DNA from: Mesostigma viride
Lineage: Eukaryota; Streptophyta; Mesostigmatophyceae; Mesostigmatales; Mesostigmataceae
Assembly (NCBI GenBank): GCA_009746045.1
Contig: RPFO01000466.1
Span: forward strand, 1 to 50,000
DNA: 50,000 nucleotides
Direction of reading: 5' to 3'
The position numbers and the translations under genes were made by a program. Below the pieces are notes generated by a model. That model worked only from the letters and a program-made list of their open reading frames with translations. It made no database searches and was not told the DNA's origin. Below are positions 17,764 through 29,281 of this stretch, one piece after another. How positions within the stretch are numbered: the stretch's first letter is position 1; each line of letters opens with the position of its first letter.

Positions 17764-17831
17764 AAGCACTCGGCGCGGAACGGGGGGGACACGCTGCGGG
17801 GGCCCCAAGCACTCGGCGCGGAACGGGGGGG
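17764..17831. repeat. Direct repeat of 25 bp next to the presumed junction
   Basis: AAGCACTCGGCGCGGAACGG followed by five more G occurs at 17764-17788 and again at 17807-17831. Just downstream, GCGACAGACCAA with following ACAATAT occurs twice at about 17888-17945. There is no gene in 17595-18180. Confidence 0.7.
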
Positions 17832-18183
17832 CAACAGGGGGAAAAGAGGGGGTCACTCACGCAGTTGCTGGAACACAACAGCAATTGTGCGACAGACCAA
17901 TTAAACAATATCATTGTGCGAGTTGCGACAGACCAAACAATATTGCTGTGTGCACTACTAAGGCTCTGTATTCTGGTCACACCCACGTGCCTAGGCTGCA
18001 GCCTGCATTGGATTAGGCGCCTTAACGACCTGAGTCAAGGGAAAACACGAGGAGCGCCATCTAAGCAGTTGCTGGTCATGTCTATACACCCAGGCGATGA
18101 AGGACATTGCCGCCAAGCCAGCCCCCGCTAGCCAACCCCACAAACCTGGGCAGCCATGCTGCTGAACCACACCACCACCACCA

Positions 18184-20163
18184 GTGACCTCCGCCGTCAC
18201 AGCACAGCTCAAGCAGCAGACGCTCGACCTCCGCGAGGAGGCCGAGCTCGACAAGCGCAGCCTTAGCGTCATAGTCAAGAACTTCGACGGCTTGGTGGAA
18301 GGTGAGAACTCCGTAAAGCTCGCGCAACAGGCACGTTTGAGAACGAAATCCTTGGCCTTATGGGCCTCATTGGTGAGATGAAGCTGTATGCGCTCCGCCT
18401 TCCCCGCTCGTGGGGTAAGGCAGGATCGACCGCCTCCGCTGCTAAGTTCTCACTCATCTTTGAGAATGAATAGCGGACAAGATTCCGTTCCTCAGCTAGA
18501 TGCCGCAAGCAGCTTGAGAGGACTCACAACACTTTATACGACGACTTGACCCAGCTGGCAGGCAGCAACAACGGTGACGCGAGCTATGGCCGTCCTACCT
18601 CGCAGGGAAGCCGGTGTAATGCAAGGGGGCGGCCATCTACGTCGGCCACAAGCCCTCGCACGCAACCCCCGCTGCCCCAGCATTGACCCTCAGCAACCCC
18701 AGCCTAGGGGACTACAGCAGTATAGTAGTGTAGAATAGTAGGGCTTAGCCAACGGCCCAACGTGGCCTAGTACATGTACGCCTATTAGCATTAGCCATGT
18801 ACATGTGCACCCATCGCCAAGCGCCTCACCATGCAGAGCCCAAGAAACCCTGCCACGAAAACAAATGGAGCCACTTCCTCCCAAGCCACGACTTCTTTTC
18901 TTTCAGCGCCTGGCTGACCCTGACGAGGGAAGAATCTGGCAAAATAGTCAAGTTCTTAGCAAAGGAAGGCAAGCTCATATGGGGCACAGCGGGCCCATCC
19001 ACAACGACGTGCACACCCTGCTGCGCCTCGCCATCCTGTGCAGCCACTTCCAGCTCACTCACTAGTGCTGAAGCCGTTATCATCACTCAGCTCCGCACCC
19101 CACCAGCCCAGCCTGCGCAGCCGGCAGCCACGTCGGCTTCCTCCCTCTGCAAGGATGACATCCGAGCAGTGCTGGTCTGCTGGAGGAGCGCGTGACCTGC
19201 ATGGCTGTTGGCCGAGAAGCTGACCTCGCTAAACAACGACGCTTAACACGGTGGAGGCCCGGGTCTCCAACGTGGAAACCAAGGTCGTCCACAAGCTTCA
19301 ACCGCAGTTCACGTCAGTCGCTGCACACCGCGGCGCAGGCATCTCAAAACGCATGCTGCACTTGTCTCGCGCCTCAGTTGACCAGGTGGAAGGCAAGTGC
19401 GGTGTGCTCATGAAGAAGCTTGACACCATCACCGCCCACACCGAGGCCCTGGCCTCACAGGTCCCGGCCAAAGATAGCGGAGCAGACGGCCAGTCGGCCA
19501 CCATCGCATCCCAGCCACCCGATGCATGATGCACGGCTGGATGCCGGCGACCTCCCGCCCCTCTCCTACTATGCGGACCTGCTGCGGACAGTGACCGCCT
19601 CAACCACCGACGCCATCGCCACGAAACTCCAAGAGCTTAATTGAAGACCGTCGCCACCAAGAGATTAATTGAAGACCGTCGCCATGCAGGCACAACAACG
19701 GGAGGCCACCGACCGCGCCCGCCGCGACTGCCGAGTGGTGCTGCGTCGCTTCCCGCAGAAGCCAGGTGAGACGTCAACCACCCTTGCCGACGAGCTCAAG
19801 GACCAGCTCCTAATTACCCTCATGGGCCTGGTAGGTGAGGTAGAACTGCGTGGGTGCCACCGCCTTCTTCCCCACTCACGGGACAAGGCGGCTCCCCCAC
19901 CAGTCCTGCTCAGTGCTCACCTTCCCCTCGCGCATGAGGACATTGAAGCAGCGGTTCCTTTCTCGTGGCAAGAGGTTGCACGACCTCACTCTGGACGCTG
20001 GATGATGACGACCCCCGCTCAGCATGCAGCAGCAGCAGCGACGCGATCTGTGGCCGGAATACCTCCGCCTCAAGCAGGACCCCCAGAAGCCCAAGGTGTA
20101 CTGGAGGGGCGGGGACCTGATGATCAACCACACGATGTGGACGCCCCCTGCGGGATAGAATAG
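18184..20163 (+). pseudogene. Decayed retroelement-like coding region (ORF1-like)
   Basis: Short plus-strand frames follow one another with stops and frame changes. They include a coiled-coil-like piece (TVEARVSNVETKV, then CGVLMKKLDTITAHTEALAS at 19.39-19.46 kb), a piece RDCRVVLRRFPQKPGETSTT at about 19.73 kb, and, in another frame at about 20.03-20.15 kb, RRDLWPEYLRLKQDPQKP followed by VYWRGGDLMI. The order coiled coil, RNA-binding-like segment and LWPEYL/YWRG motif resembles ORF1-type proteins of non-LTR elements in green algae; that comparison is from memory and soft. No reverse transcriptase is seen. The stretch is not an intact gene. Confidence 0.35.
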
Positions 20164-20845
20164 CTTGTATCATAGCGGCCCAGCTAATTGTATCCATTGG
20201 TAGTCGGTCACTGCCGCCATGGCAGCCATGCATGCCTAGAATGATTGCCTAGCTGTGCCATACCTAGTCACGTGCACCGCCAACACATGGCACACAACCA
20301 GCCATAGCCTTAGCTTAGCCCTTGTACAGCCATGCTACGTCTTGGTATGCTCAGATTACTTGCCCACGCTCCTAACTGATATGCTTACATGGGTCTTATG
20401 GCACCCACAGATCTTGCCGGATCGTTTAGCGTGTCCGATTGCAGCTGCATGGCATGCCTCTGGCATGAAGAGAAAGGGGGTCTCTGCGCTTCCTTCCTGT
20501 TGTGCACACACAGGGATTAAAAGAACTTCGGTGCTCCGTGACTCCCCAACGGGAGCACGAGTTCAATTAATTAATTAATTAATGTTCATGTGTGCCTATG
20601 ATGGGCTCCACACCAGATGACGCATAACATTATTTATTGTCGGTCATGCTTTACTTGCCCATGCAGGGAGTTGCTCTCTGCTGAGATGCCATGCCCTAGC
20701 TATTGTTTAGCCATGATCATCTTCCACCCTATGTCCGCACCTTAGCTGCTGGAATACATAGTGGTGCAGGTGCATGCACTTTGTGCACCCAGAGCCGGTG
20801 TAGTTTACATGCACCAGCTACCCTTGCAGGGAGTAGCCCAGATCG

Positions 20846-20915
20846 AATGTATTCATAGCCACATGCCCCTTCTCAGGGATATGTGCTACATGTTCTCCCA
20901 ACGGAGATATGTTCC
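20846..20915. repeat. Dispersed repeat, copy 1
   Basis: TGCCCCTTCTCAGGGATATG, then a TACATGTTCTCCCAACGGAG segment, matches the reverse complement of 30395-30465 with few differences. The two copies are in opposite orientation about 9.5 kb apart, and both lie near TTAA runs (20567-20582 and 30384-30402). They are probably copies of a dispersed non-coding element. Confidence 0.6.
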
Positions 20916-20945
20916 AATTGAATTGGAGCCAATTTTACCCCGACT

Positions 20946-21638
20946 CCCCCGAGTCCAGTTCTCAAATTCTCAAGTTCTCGGAGGGCGCCGCCCGAGATTA
21001 AATAAGAGGTACCTTGAAATTAAATAAGAGGCATGCCTCTACCCAGATATATTTTTGGAGGCGAGTTTCTATTGGCGTTAAGTTGTAGTATAGTACGACA
21101 ACGTGTCAGACCGTTTAATTTATTCCGACTTCTACATGTAGTTCACCGCTTGGTCAAAAAAGGATCACTTATATCAAGGAAATAACAAAGATCACTTATA
21201 TACCCGACTTCTCTGTAAAATCTCATCGACCGGGTTTCGAAACAACCCACGAACGCCGTAGATGCAGATCCAACGGAGCAAACAACGTCACGACCCACGC
21301 GGCGCCAAATAGTCGCCAAGGTTCCTTTTTTGCGAGCCATTTTACATCGTACGTCGCGCCGCGTCGTGTACCCAAGCCCTTTTCTGAACGTGAGATCCAA
21401 AATCCGCTTGCCAGACCGGGATCTCCGTCCAATACCGTCGTGCATTGAATTGAATTGGAACATAACTCCTTCTTTCCGTCACCCTTGACATGTTTTCGTA
21501 CAATACTACAAATTCACGCCAATAGAAATTCGCGTCCGAACATATATCTCGATAGAGTCTTGCCTCTTATTTAATTTCAAGGTACCTCTTAATTAATCTC
21601 GGCCCCCGCCCTCTGAGAATTTGAGAATTGAGAAATCA
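20946..21638. mobile_element. Non-autonomous element with long terminal inverted repeats
   Basis: The left arm (about 20957-21115) and the right arm (about 21485-21630, read in reverse complement) match over some 150 bases with substitutions. They share CTCAAATTCTC, GAGATTA, AAGAGGTACCTTGAAATTAA and TTTCTATTGGCGT. Outside the arms a 21-bp direct repeat, GGAGCCAATTTTACCC plus GACT with one mismatch, lies at 20925-20945 and 21639-21659, as expected of a target-site duplication, though it is long. The 370-bp core has a minus-strand ORF of 106 codons without recognisable transposase motifs. I read it as a MITE-like DNA element. Confidence 0.6.
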
Positions 21639-21659
21639 GGAGCCAATTTTACCCTGACT

Positions 21660-22879
21660 GAATTTAATCTAATTTATTTTTGCACAAAACAGCAGTCTAC
21701 TCATGCAGGTCTCCTGCTTTGGGATATGTTTGACAAGCAAATTTCTTCTTTTTTGAAGGTGCTGTGCTAAACTTGTGAGACACAGAAAATCAGAATAATA
21801 CAACCTTCCTTGGGTGATAGTCTCTAACTAGTGCGATCACGTCTTCTTGATAAACCTATCAATGGATGTTGTTAGCCTTGCCTCGAAAGAGGAAATACTA
21901 AGACGTAACTTAAAGGGAACTGAAAGAGACTACACGCTGTCCGTGTCTCTCTCTCGCATATATTGTAGGTCGACATTCTCACAATCCATGTGCCGTTCAA
22001 CTGTTTCACATCTGCTAACCTGGCCTGCGCAACAAGCTTGCGCGCCATAACTGCTCTAACCTGCGGAACATCCACAGCCACAACATTTCAACCAACCGTA
22101 GTCCTGCAGGCCATGGCCGCGCCACTGCCGGTCATGCGGTGTCTAGATTTGGCGGCCAACTGCTAATCATGCCTGGCACGCACCCGTTGCAATCCTCGCT
22201 TTTCCCGATTGCTAACATCAACACACAGGACTGCTAACATCAAATGCGATGTTTGGCATAAAACAGACAACATACTGAAGGCACGTGTAATAAGCCTGCA
22301 CCAGGTTGTGACACCTGGTCTGGCATAATCAGCGTCACAGCTCGCATTGAAGTCCTGCAAATCCCGTTCTCCAGCTCCAGCTCCAGCTCCAGCGGGCAGG
22401 TACACAGCGTACCAGCCTCCGAAGTTCAAGTTCATGGTCAGTCACCGAATGACTGTGTCACTTATGGATCTGAACTTGAAAACGTAACCGAGTGTACTGC
22501 CGTAGCAATGCTGAAATTCGCCGGGGTAGACACAGGCGCATGTGAACTGCCGTAGCAATTCAGCATGGCGACGTCGGACACCAAGTGTACCACCGTAGCA
22601 ATACTGAGCTTCGCCGGTGTAGCTCACGCTGCCCCGCGCAAGTGAACTGCCGTAGCAATTCTGACACCTGCCAGCGTACCTCACGCAGACGTTGTCGAAA
22701 CCCGGCCCCGGTCGCAACTCCCCATGGATTAGCCTACTGACAGTTTCCGACTGCCAGTACCCAACTCTAGGGTGCCGACGACATAGCTCACATCCGTGAC
22801 ATGTAGACTTGTGCACGAGCCTGGACGGCAACCTCTTCCATGCAAGATGGCAAGCTATAAAAAGAGCAAAAAGTGTGCA
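21660..22879. other. Intergenic DNA with imperfect CCGTAGCAAT repeats
   Basis: No gene is supported. CCGTAGCAAT followed by CTGA- or TCAGC-like sequence recurs at about 22500, 22550, 22600 and 22650 as imperfect units of roughly 45 to 55 bases. A (CCAGCT)n run lies at 22370-22395. Confidence 0.4.
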
Positions 22880-23029
<150 letters not shown>

Positions 23030-23311
23030 AACCATCTTTTCCTCCCTGGCAACCTTCAAGAAAGGAGCCTACACAATGGCTCCTAGACAACGGGAAGACG
23101 CACGCCATAATCCACATGCTCCGCGGCGCTACTGGTCACGCAGTAGCTGTGCGAGATCCGGGTCCATACCCTGGGGACCCATCCCGTGCAAGTGGATGCG
23201 CTGCACCCCCATGGAGCCCACCACTTCCTGTTGAGGATGCCGTGCTGCATGCAGCGGCAGCGGCACATGCACATTGCTGTTTATGCCAGCGGCCGGGCGC
23301 ACCTCCTTCTC

Positions 23312-26300
23312 TCAAGCAGCCTCAGGGACGTCACCCTTGGCAGATTCCGCCGCGCTGACGTCTGCAGCAACGGGCACCGCAGGTGTCACTGCCGCCACTG
23401 CACCTGCTGGCACCGGCTCCCCCTGCCCCCCCCTTGCGTGCCCATTGAGCTCTTCCTCCACCCCCGTGCCTGCCCAGGTGGGCATGATCCCCCCCTCCTC
23501 ATCAGGGGCCGCCTCGCCCCCCTCGGGTTCCACCTCCACCAGGAACATGGTCGTCATGAACACCGAGTTTGGCACATACAGGTGCTGCCGGCCATCCCGC
23601 AGCACCGTGTAGCGCAGGTCAATCGACTCGCACACGCCACGGAACCAGCTGGGGGATGCCAGCGGGGCGGCGGATGGCAGTGCGGAAGAAGCAGCGGGCC
23701 GTGGGGCTGACCCATTGGGGACCGCGTCGCCCACTCCCCCAGCGGGTCTGCGCAGCACGGCGGCGCCGGTGCTGTTTGCCAGCGGCGCGCCGGCCACCAC
23801 ACTGACGTAGTCGCCAGGCTTGAAGGGCTCCGCCGAGAAGAGGAAGAAGCCCGCCAGGAAGTTGTGCGCGATGTCCTGTGGGGGGTGGGGGGTGGGGGGC
23901 GGGGATGAGGGGCGCGGCGCGGTCCACCCGCGGGACAGGTGTCAGGATGATGGGGCCTGGGGGGCAATGGGGCGCCTGCATGGCAAGGTCACTTGAGCGA
24001 TACCAAAACAAAGCCACTGCATGTCTGGCCTGAGCGCTTGGTCAAACTTCACGAAACGGAAGACGCAATGCAGACCAAGAAAGGCACAGGCGCATAAGAC
24101 GGCCAACCGTGGGCCACCGACGCGCACCACACTACAGAGGGGAGGGTCACCAGGTTCTACGGTGGACCGGCGCATCCAGCGGGTGGCACGGCGGCAATGC
24201 CCCCGTCTATGGTTGTGGGTCAGTACTCACACACTCAGAAGTCGCACACGCACGACATGTGCCTTGCCTCTACCCATCACCCAACACCGCTGGACCCTCC
24301 CGGACACCCATCAAGGCAGCACAACGCATGCACCTCATCCATCATCCCGTGCAAGGAAAGGCATGCGCCCGGGCCAAGCACTGAAGGGAGGAGGGCGCAG
24401 CCAGTGAGAAAGGGTGGGCAGTGGCAAGGGAGTCACAGGTGGCCGAGAAACCGCAAATTGTGTGAGCAAATGCCTCTGCAACCCCACAACACCGTGGCGC
24501 TTGGCCTAGCACCCCTGTACAACGGAACAGCCAGCACACCCGAAATGCCGTCAAAGAACACGTCCCCACCTTGCTGGCGAGTGCCAAGGTGACGGCAGCC
24601 GGCAGCAGGATGGAGTACATGTTAACTCCAAACCTGCGTGTGATCGCGATGGGCGCACCAGCAGTGCAGCGGTAGGGCACGCGGCACAAGCATGTGAGCA
24701 GGGAAGTGACGCGGGATGAGGATGGGCGGGTGACGGCATGGTCGGGCCACGCAAGGCAACAGCCACTTTCCTTTTCCACACGGCAGGATTGATGAAGCCC
24801 ATTGGGTTATAGATATTCAGCCCCAAGCAATCGCCAGCCCCCTTCGTACACACACAAACACACAGAGGCTAGCTATGTCCTTGGCCCGTGGACATAGCAC
24901 CGGTAGGAACGCATCCCAACGTGTGCTGGCATCCGTGGCCGACCTAGCGCATGGCACACACCACCACACTACATGACCCAGCACACCCCATGACCCCCCC
25001 AACAACCAGACATTGGTGCACGCCGCATATCCACACACACACACACACACACAAAACGTGCGGGCAGCCTTTGCATGCCCACGTGGGTGCGACCCCCCCC
25101 CCATACCACGGCCACAAGGGGCCCCGCACGCCTGCGCGCCGGCAGATGGCACGTGTGCGCCCTTCTGAACCATGGATGGTAGTGGCGGGTGAGGCTGCTG
25201 GTGCGCGCCTGGTCCTCATGGTGATGCTGTCATCGCCCCCCTGGGGCGCTACTACTCTAACCCCCCCGGTAGTGACCACCGTGTGCGGCTGAGAACACAG
25301 ACGCGCCAGGCACCCGCTCGACAGAAGAGGCCAGCAGCTGCAAGGGCAAAGGAAAGGGAGGACGACAGCCCCTTCTTCCATGGGACATGACGACCCAGCA
25401 TCGATACAGTGACGAACGTGCTTGCAAGTACAGGATGACGTGCGCGTGGTGGTCTGCCCTCGTGCCACCCGAACACGCACGTGGTGAGCTACAAAGCCAT
25501 GCACGCACACCCTGTGTTGGTGCGCTAGCCCTACCACACTACCATACACGCACGCGCATGGCAAGCGATGACTACAGGCACACGCACGTGGTCAGCACGG
25601 TGAAGATGGTGATGGCCCCCGACGCCATCTCGGCGGCAATCGTGATCGCGCGCGAGATTGTGGAGGAGAGCACGTGCTGCGCGTGCAGCCAGCGCTTGAG
25701 CTGCGCATTCACCGCCCACAGCAGGTACAGGATGCAGCAGCAGGTGCCCAGGCGGGGCAGCACCACTGAGGCGTCGCGCATGACCGTGCGCAGGACCAGG
25801 CCTGCGCCCACCACGAAGGGGGCCATTGCGGGGAGGGACGCCTGCGGGCAACCGGGGGGAGAAGGGGAGGAGGGGAGATGGAGCGGGAAAGGGGGTAAGG
25901 GGGGTAAGGGGGGTAAGGGGGGGTAAGGGGGGTAAGGGGGAGCAAGGGGGAGCAAGGGGGTGCAAGGGGTGCAAGGGGGTGCAAGGGGGTGCAAGGGGGT
26001 GCAAGGGGTGCAAGGGGGTGCAAGGGGTGCAAGGGGGGAGGGGGGGGGAAGGGGGGGAAAGGGGGGGAAGGGGGGGAAAGGGGGGGAAAGGGGGGAAGGG
26101 GGGGAAGGGGGGAAAGGGGGGGAAAGGGGGGAAAGGGGGAGTAAGGGGGGTAAGAGGGGTAAGGGGGGTAAGGGGGGTAAGGGGGGTAAGGGGGGTAAGG
26201 GGGGTAAGGGGGGTAAGGGGGTAAGGGGGTAAGGGGGTAAGGGGGGTAAGGGGGTAAGGGGGTAAGGGGGGGTAAGGGGGTAAGGGGGTAAGGGGAGTAA

Positions 26301-28196
26301 GGGGGTAAAGGGGGTAAGGGGGGTAAGGGGGGTAAGGGGGGTAAGGGGGGTAAGGGGGAGGGGGGGTAAGGGGGGAGGGGGGTAAGGGGGGAGGGGGGGT
26401 AAGGGGGGTAAGGGGGTAAGGGGGGGTAAAGGGGGTAAGGGGGGGTAAGGGCGAGGAAGGGATGATGGAACAAAGGAGGGGGGAGGCGATAGGAAAGGGA
26501 AAGGGTAGCCGTTAGGTCATGGCCTTGTCTATTGGCAGCACCATGGAGCAGGAGGGCAGCGGACGTAGCGCGGGTATATCGTCTACAGCGCGGGTTTCGG
26601 TACAACAGTGGCTGCAACGCTCTCCACGGGTGCTGGCGTGGCGGCACATGCGTGGCAAGCCAGCATAAGCGGGGCCAGGTGGCAGTAGCTCACGCACACA
26701 CGGCCATGGCATCCAGACTTGCCGTCAGGTTGCACATCGCCGCCAGCCGTACGAATGACCAACGCGGTGCGCGCTACAACAACAGCACAGTGGCCACCAC
26801 GATGAGATGGCAGAAGCAGGCGGCATGGGGGGAGTGCAGAGACCATGCCAGCTACAGGTGTACCCAGCAGGGGCAAGACACCATCTAGCCATCCCAACTC
26901 AAGTGATACTAACAAGTTAAATCCTATCAGTGCGGGTAGGGGTTGGGGATGAAACTAAGTGGCTACGGGACCCCCCCCCAAACAACTCTACACAGGCAGC
27001 ACGTGGCCAACAACAACCGGATATGCGAGCGGGAAGAGGGACACCGCAGCCACATATACCGTCCAGCGCACTCGTCTAGCATGTTCGTGAACGATGCCCA
27101 TGGAGCACGTCGTACGGGCAGTCATGCAGCGCCATGGCCCAACAAGTTAACCGCTCACGCCTGCTGCCACACATCAAGCACACCGCTCACGCCTGCTGCC
27201 ACACATCAAGCACACCGCTCACGCCTGCTGCCACACATCAAGCACACCGCTCACGCCTGCTGCCACACATCAGGCACACCGCTAACGCCTGCTCCATGGC
27301 CGTGCTATTTATGCAAGCACAACTCATGCACCGTCCTGTCGAAGCCTGCCTCGTTTGCCTTCTTTCACCACGTCAAAGGACACCAGTATCCAGTTCACAT
27401 CCATGATAGCGCAAGCATCCTCCCAGGTAAAAACATTCCCGATAAAGTAGAATATCGTTTGCGCTGCCTGCTCACTCAAAACAAGACACAAGCAGCGTTG
27501 GCGGTTTGGTCGTAAATCCCCAACATGCTGAACACGTGTCCCCTTTTGGAACAACACACTTACCCATGCCAGCAATCCACGCACCGGCAGAAGAGTGGAC
27601 AGCAGGGCGGACACCTCTGCGGCCCTGATGGTGATATTGGCCAACGACAGGCTCAGGAAAATGCGCTTGCAGATAGGATGGTGCCAAACGGCCAGAATTC
27701 TTCGCCAGGCCTCATGCCGTGCCTGATTCAAATGGCCCCTCCAATGTTGGCGAGCAGACGGATCTTTCACCGCTCCCGAAACCGTCTCCCAGCGTGATCG
27801 AACCCAGCCTCTCACGTCACCAGCGGCGGCTTTACCGTTGCCACCGGCTTGCGTCCGACCTGTTTCATCCTCTTCTGCGGCTTCCTCCGCGGTTGTGCCT
27901 GAAGCGTGATCGCTACTAGCGCGGGTACGGCTCCGGCGGACCGACAATTGCCTGCTTCCGAACCTCCATCGGACTTTATCATTTAATTGTGAATGTCCGA
28001 CCCAGAATTTGCCAGCCCTTGGAACCGAGCAACTGGCATTAAAGTAGGTTGCAATAGGTTTTGAAGCAGATCTGCTTACATGCTGTTGTCGCAACATACG
28101 CGCGCTCGATTGTGGCTTGTTACATAGGGTAGCAGACTTGAAAGGAAAAGCGCGTAATGCGCCGCTATTCGAAAGATGACACTCAGTCAACCTCAT
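23312..28196 (-). CDS. MscS-family mechanosensitive ion channel, four exons
   Basis: Exons in coding order are 28196-27564, 25841-25588, 24633-24570 and 23875-23312. All introns are GT-AG, the phases agree, and the product is 504 residues. Exon 1 gives an Arg/Ser-rich N-terminus like an organelle transit peptide, an acidic linker and a first hydrophobic segment. Exon 2 carries hydrophobic helices (LPAMAPFVVGAGLVLRTVMR, CCCILYLLWAV). Exon 3 is the pore helix region (FGVNMYSILLPAAVTLALAS). Exon 4 has the MscS signature: HNFLAGFFLFSAEPFKPGDY, then RGVCESIDLRYTVLRDG and YVPNSVF. Known family role: stretch-gated channel that relieves osmotic stress, in plants and Chlamydomonas often in plastid envelopes. 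The protein ends in a Pro/Ala/Glu-rich tail soon after the beta domain and lacks the usual C-terminal alpha/beta cage. Confidence 0.85.
25870..26455. repeat. G-rich (GGGGGTAAG)n array in channel intron 1
   Basis: About 590 bases of strand-asymmetric repeats built of GGGGTAAG, GGGGGTGCAA and GGGGGGAAA variants, with nearly no C on the plus strand. It lies in the first intron of the MscS gene, only about 30 bases upstream of the exon 2 acceptor, so on the sense strand it forms a very long polypyrimidine tract of CCCCCTTAC units. Confidence 0.95.
27152..27295. repeat. 32-bp tandem repeat, 4.5 copies
   Basis: CGCTCACGCCTGCTGCCACA followed by CATCAAGCACAC repeats at 27152, 27184, 27216 and 27248, with a partial unit at 27280. 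It sits in intron 1 of the MscS gene. Confidence 0.95.
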
Positions 28197-28322
28197 TGTT
28201 GAAGGAGCCTCCTTTTACCTTCCCGCAATTCCAGGCTGCCCAGGCAATCTGTGGCAAGTTACCACCACCGTGGCACGGGCCACGAAAAGCCACCGGGGCT
28301 AGCGGTCGGAATTACGTAAAAC

Positions 28323-28985
28323 CTACACATGACATCCATTTGCTGAGATGAGAGTGCTATAAAGATAATTGTTCCTTAAATAGGTTTTAGTGGTCAGATG
28401 GCTCTGCAGTTCACCCGTGCGTGCCACGATCGACGGCCCCACGAGAAAGATGTGCTGCCATGTATACACAGAAATATGTTCTCTGGAAAACCTGGTCAGG
28501 TCTCTGTCTCCATGGCTTGCACCGACGACGTTCCAGGCTTCCAGCCTGGCCAGCGCATCTTGAGCGCAACATTGACACTGTATCTGAGCGCGTGACATAG
28601 AAGGGCGGGCAACTGGCAAGTTGGGCTGCAGCAGATCCAATGGTACCGGTAGTTGGGAACTGCCGAAATATTTGGTGCGAACTGCGAACACCACCTGCTG
28701 GACCCCGGAAATGCGTTGACTTGAGTGCAGGGTTTCAGGACTATTCTGGAGATAAAGATACTTGAATCGCAAAAACCCTGCCGTATCAGAATACTCACGG
28801 TTCCTCACGGCGCGGCGCGGTGATCGGTCGTCCTGGCGCGGGTACATACCCGGACGGTCGTCCTCGGAATGTATCTCCCGCCAAAGGTTTAGGCTTGTAG
28901 CTGCTTGTAGGTAGGAACAGCTGACTGCTGGCAGTCCCCTCGTCTTGATGAGTGAAAAGTGAAAACTGGGCGTAGTCCGTGTCAA
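28323..28985 (-). other. Unassigned open frame in a divergent promoter region
   Basis: A 220-codon minus-strand frame lies in the 1.1-kb gap between the divergent channel gene (starts 28196) and the heat-shock gene (starts 29282). It has no recognisable domain, and other frames over the same DNA are also open. The gap contains no other supported gene. I list it only because of its length. Confidence 0.15.
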
Positions 28986-29204
28986 GAAGGCATGTAAGCG
29001 CGGCGATGGCTGTCCTAGTTTTCAAGTTTTGACAGTAGCTTATCGGTCCTTTGCGTTGCCACGGACGGAAATCGTTTAAACGACGCACACGTGTCGGCAG
29101 CATGCATGACAGCATCGGTATCTGTACGCATTTCCGGCTCGGATGTCGCTTTTGCCTCCTGCGCATATTGCATAAAGGCTTCCCTCTTGCGGTCATGCTG
29201 TCGT

Positions 29205-29212
29205 GAAGCTTC
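29205..29212 (+). promoter_or_regulatory. Possible heat-shock element
   Basis: GAAGCTTC fits the core nGAAnnTTCn of a heat-shock factor site and lies 70 bases upstream of the small heat-shock protein start at 29282. An AT-rich AAATATTAA follows at about 29263-29271. Two pentamers only, so it is weak on its own; the context raises its plausibility. Confidence 0.35.
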
Positions 29213-29281
29213 CTCTTTCTTTCCACGCCCAACACATCGAAAAATTTCTTTACCACATCCCCAAATATTAATCCCAAAGCT

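Noticed and set aside
25870-26455. Telomere-like TAAGGGGG repeats
   Set aside because: The unit is irregular, differs from the TTTAGGG and TTTTAGGG types of plants and green algae, and lies inside an intron between coding exons.
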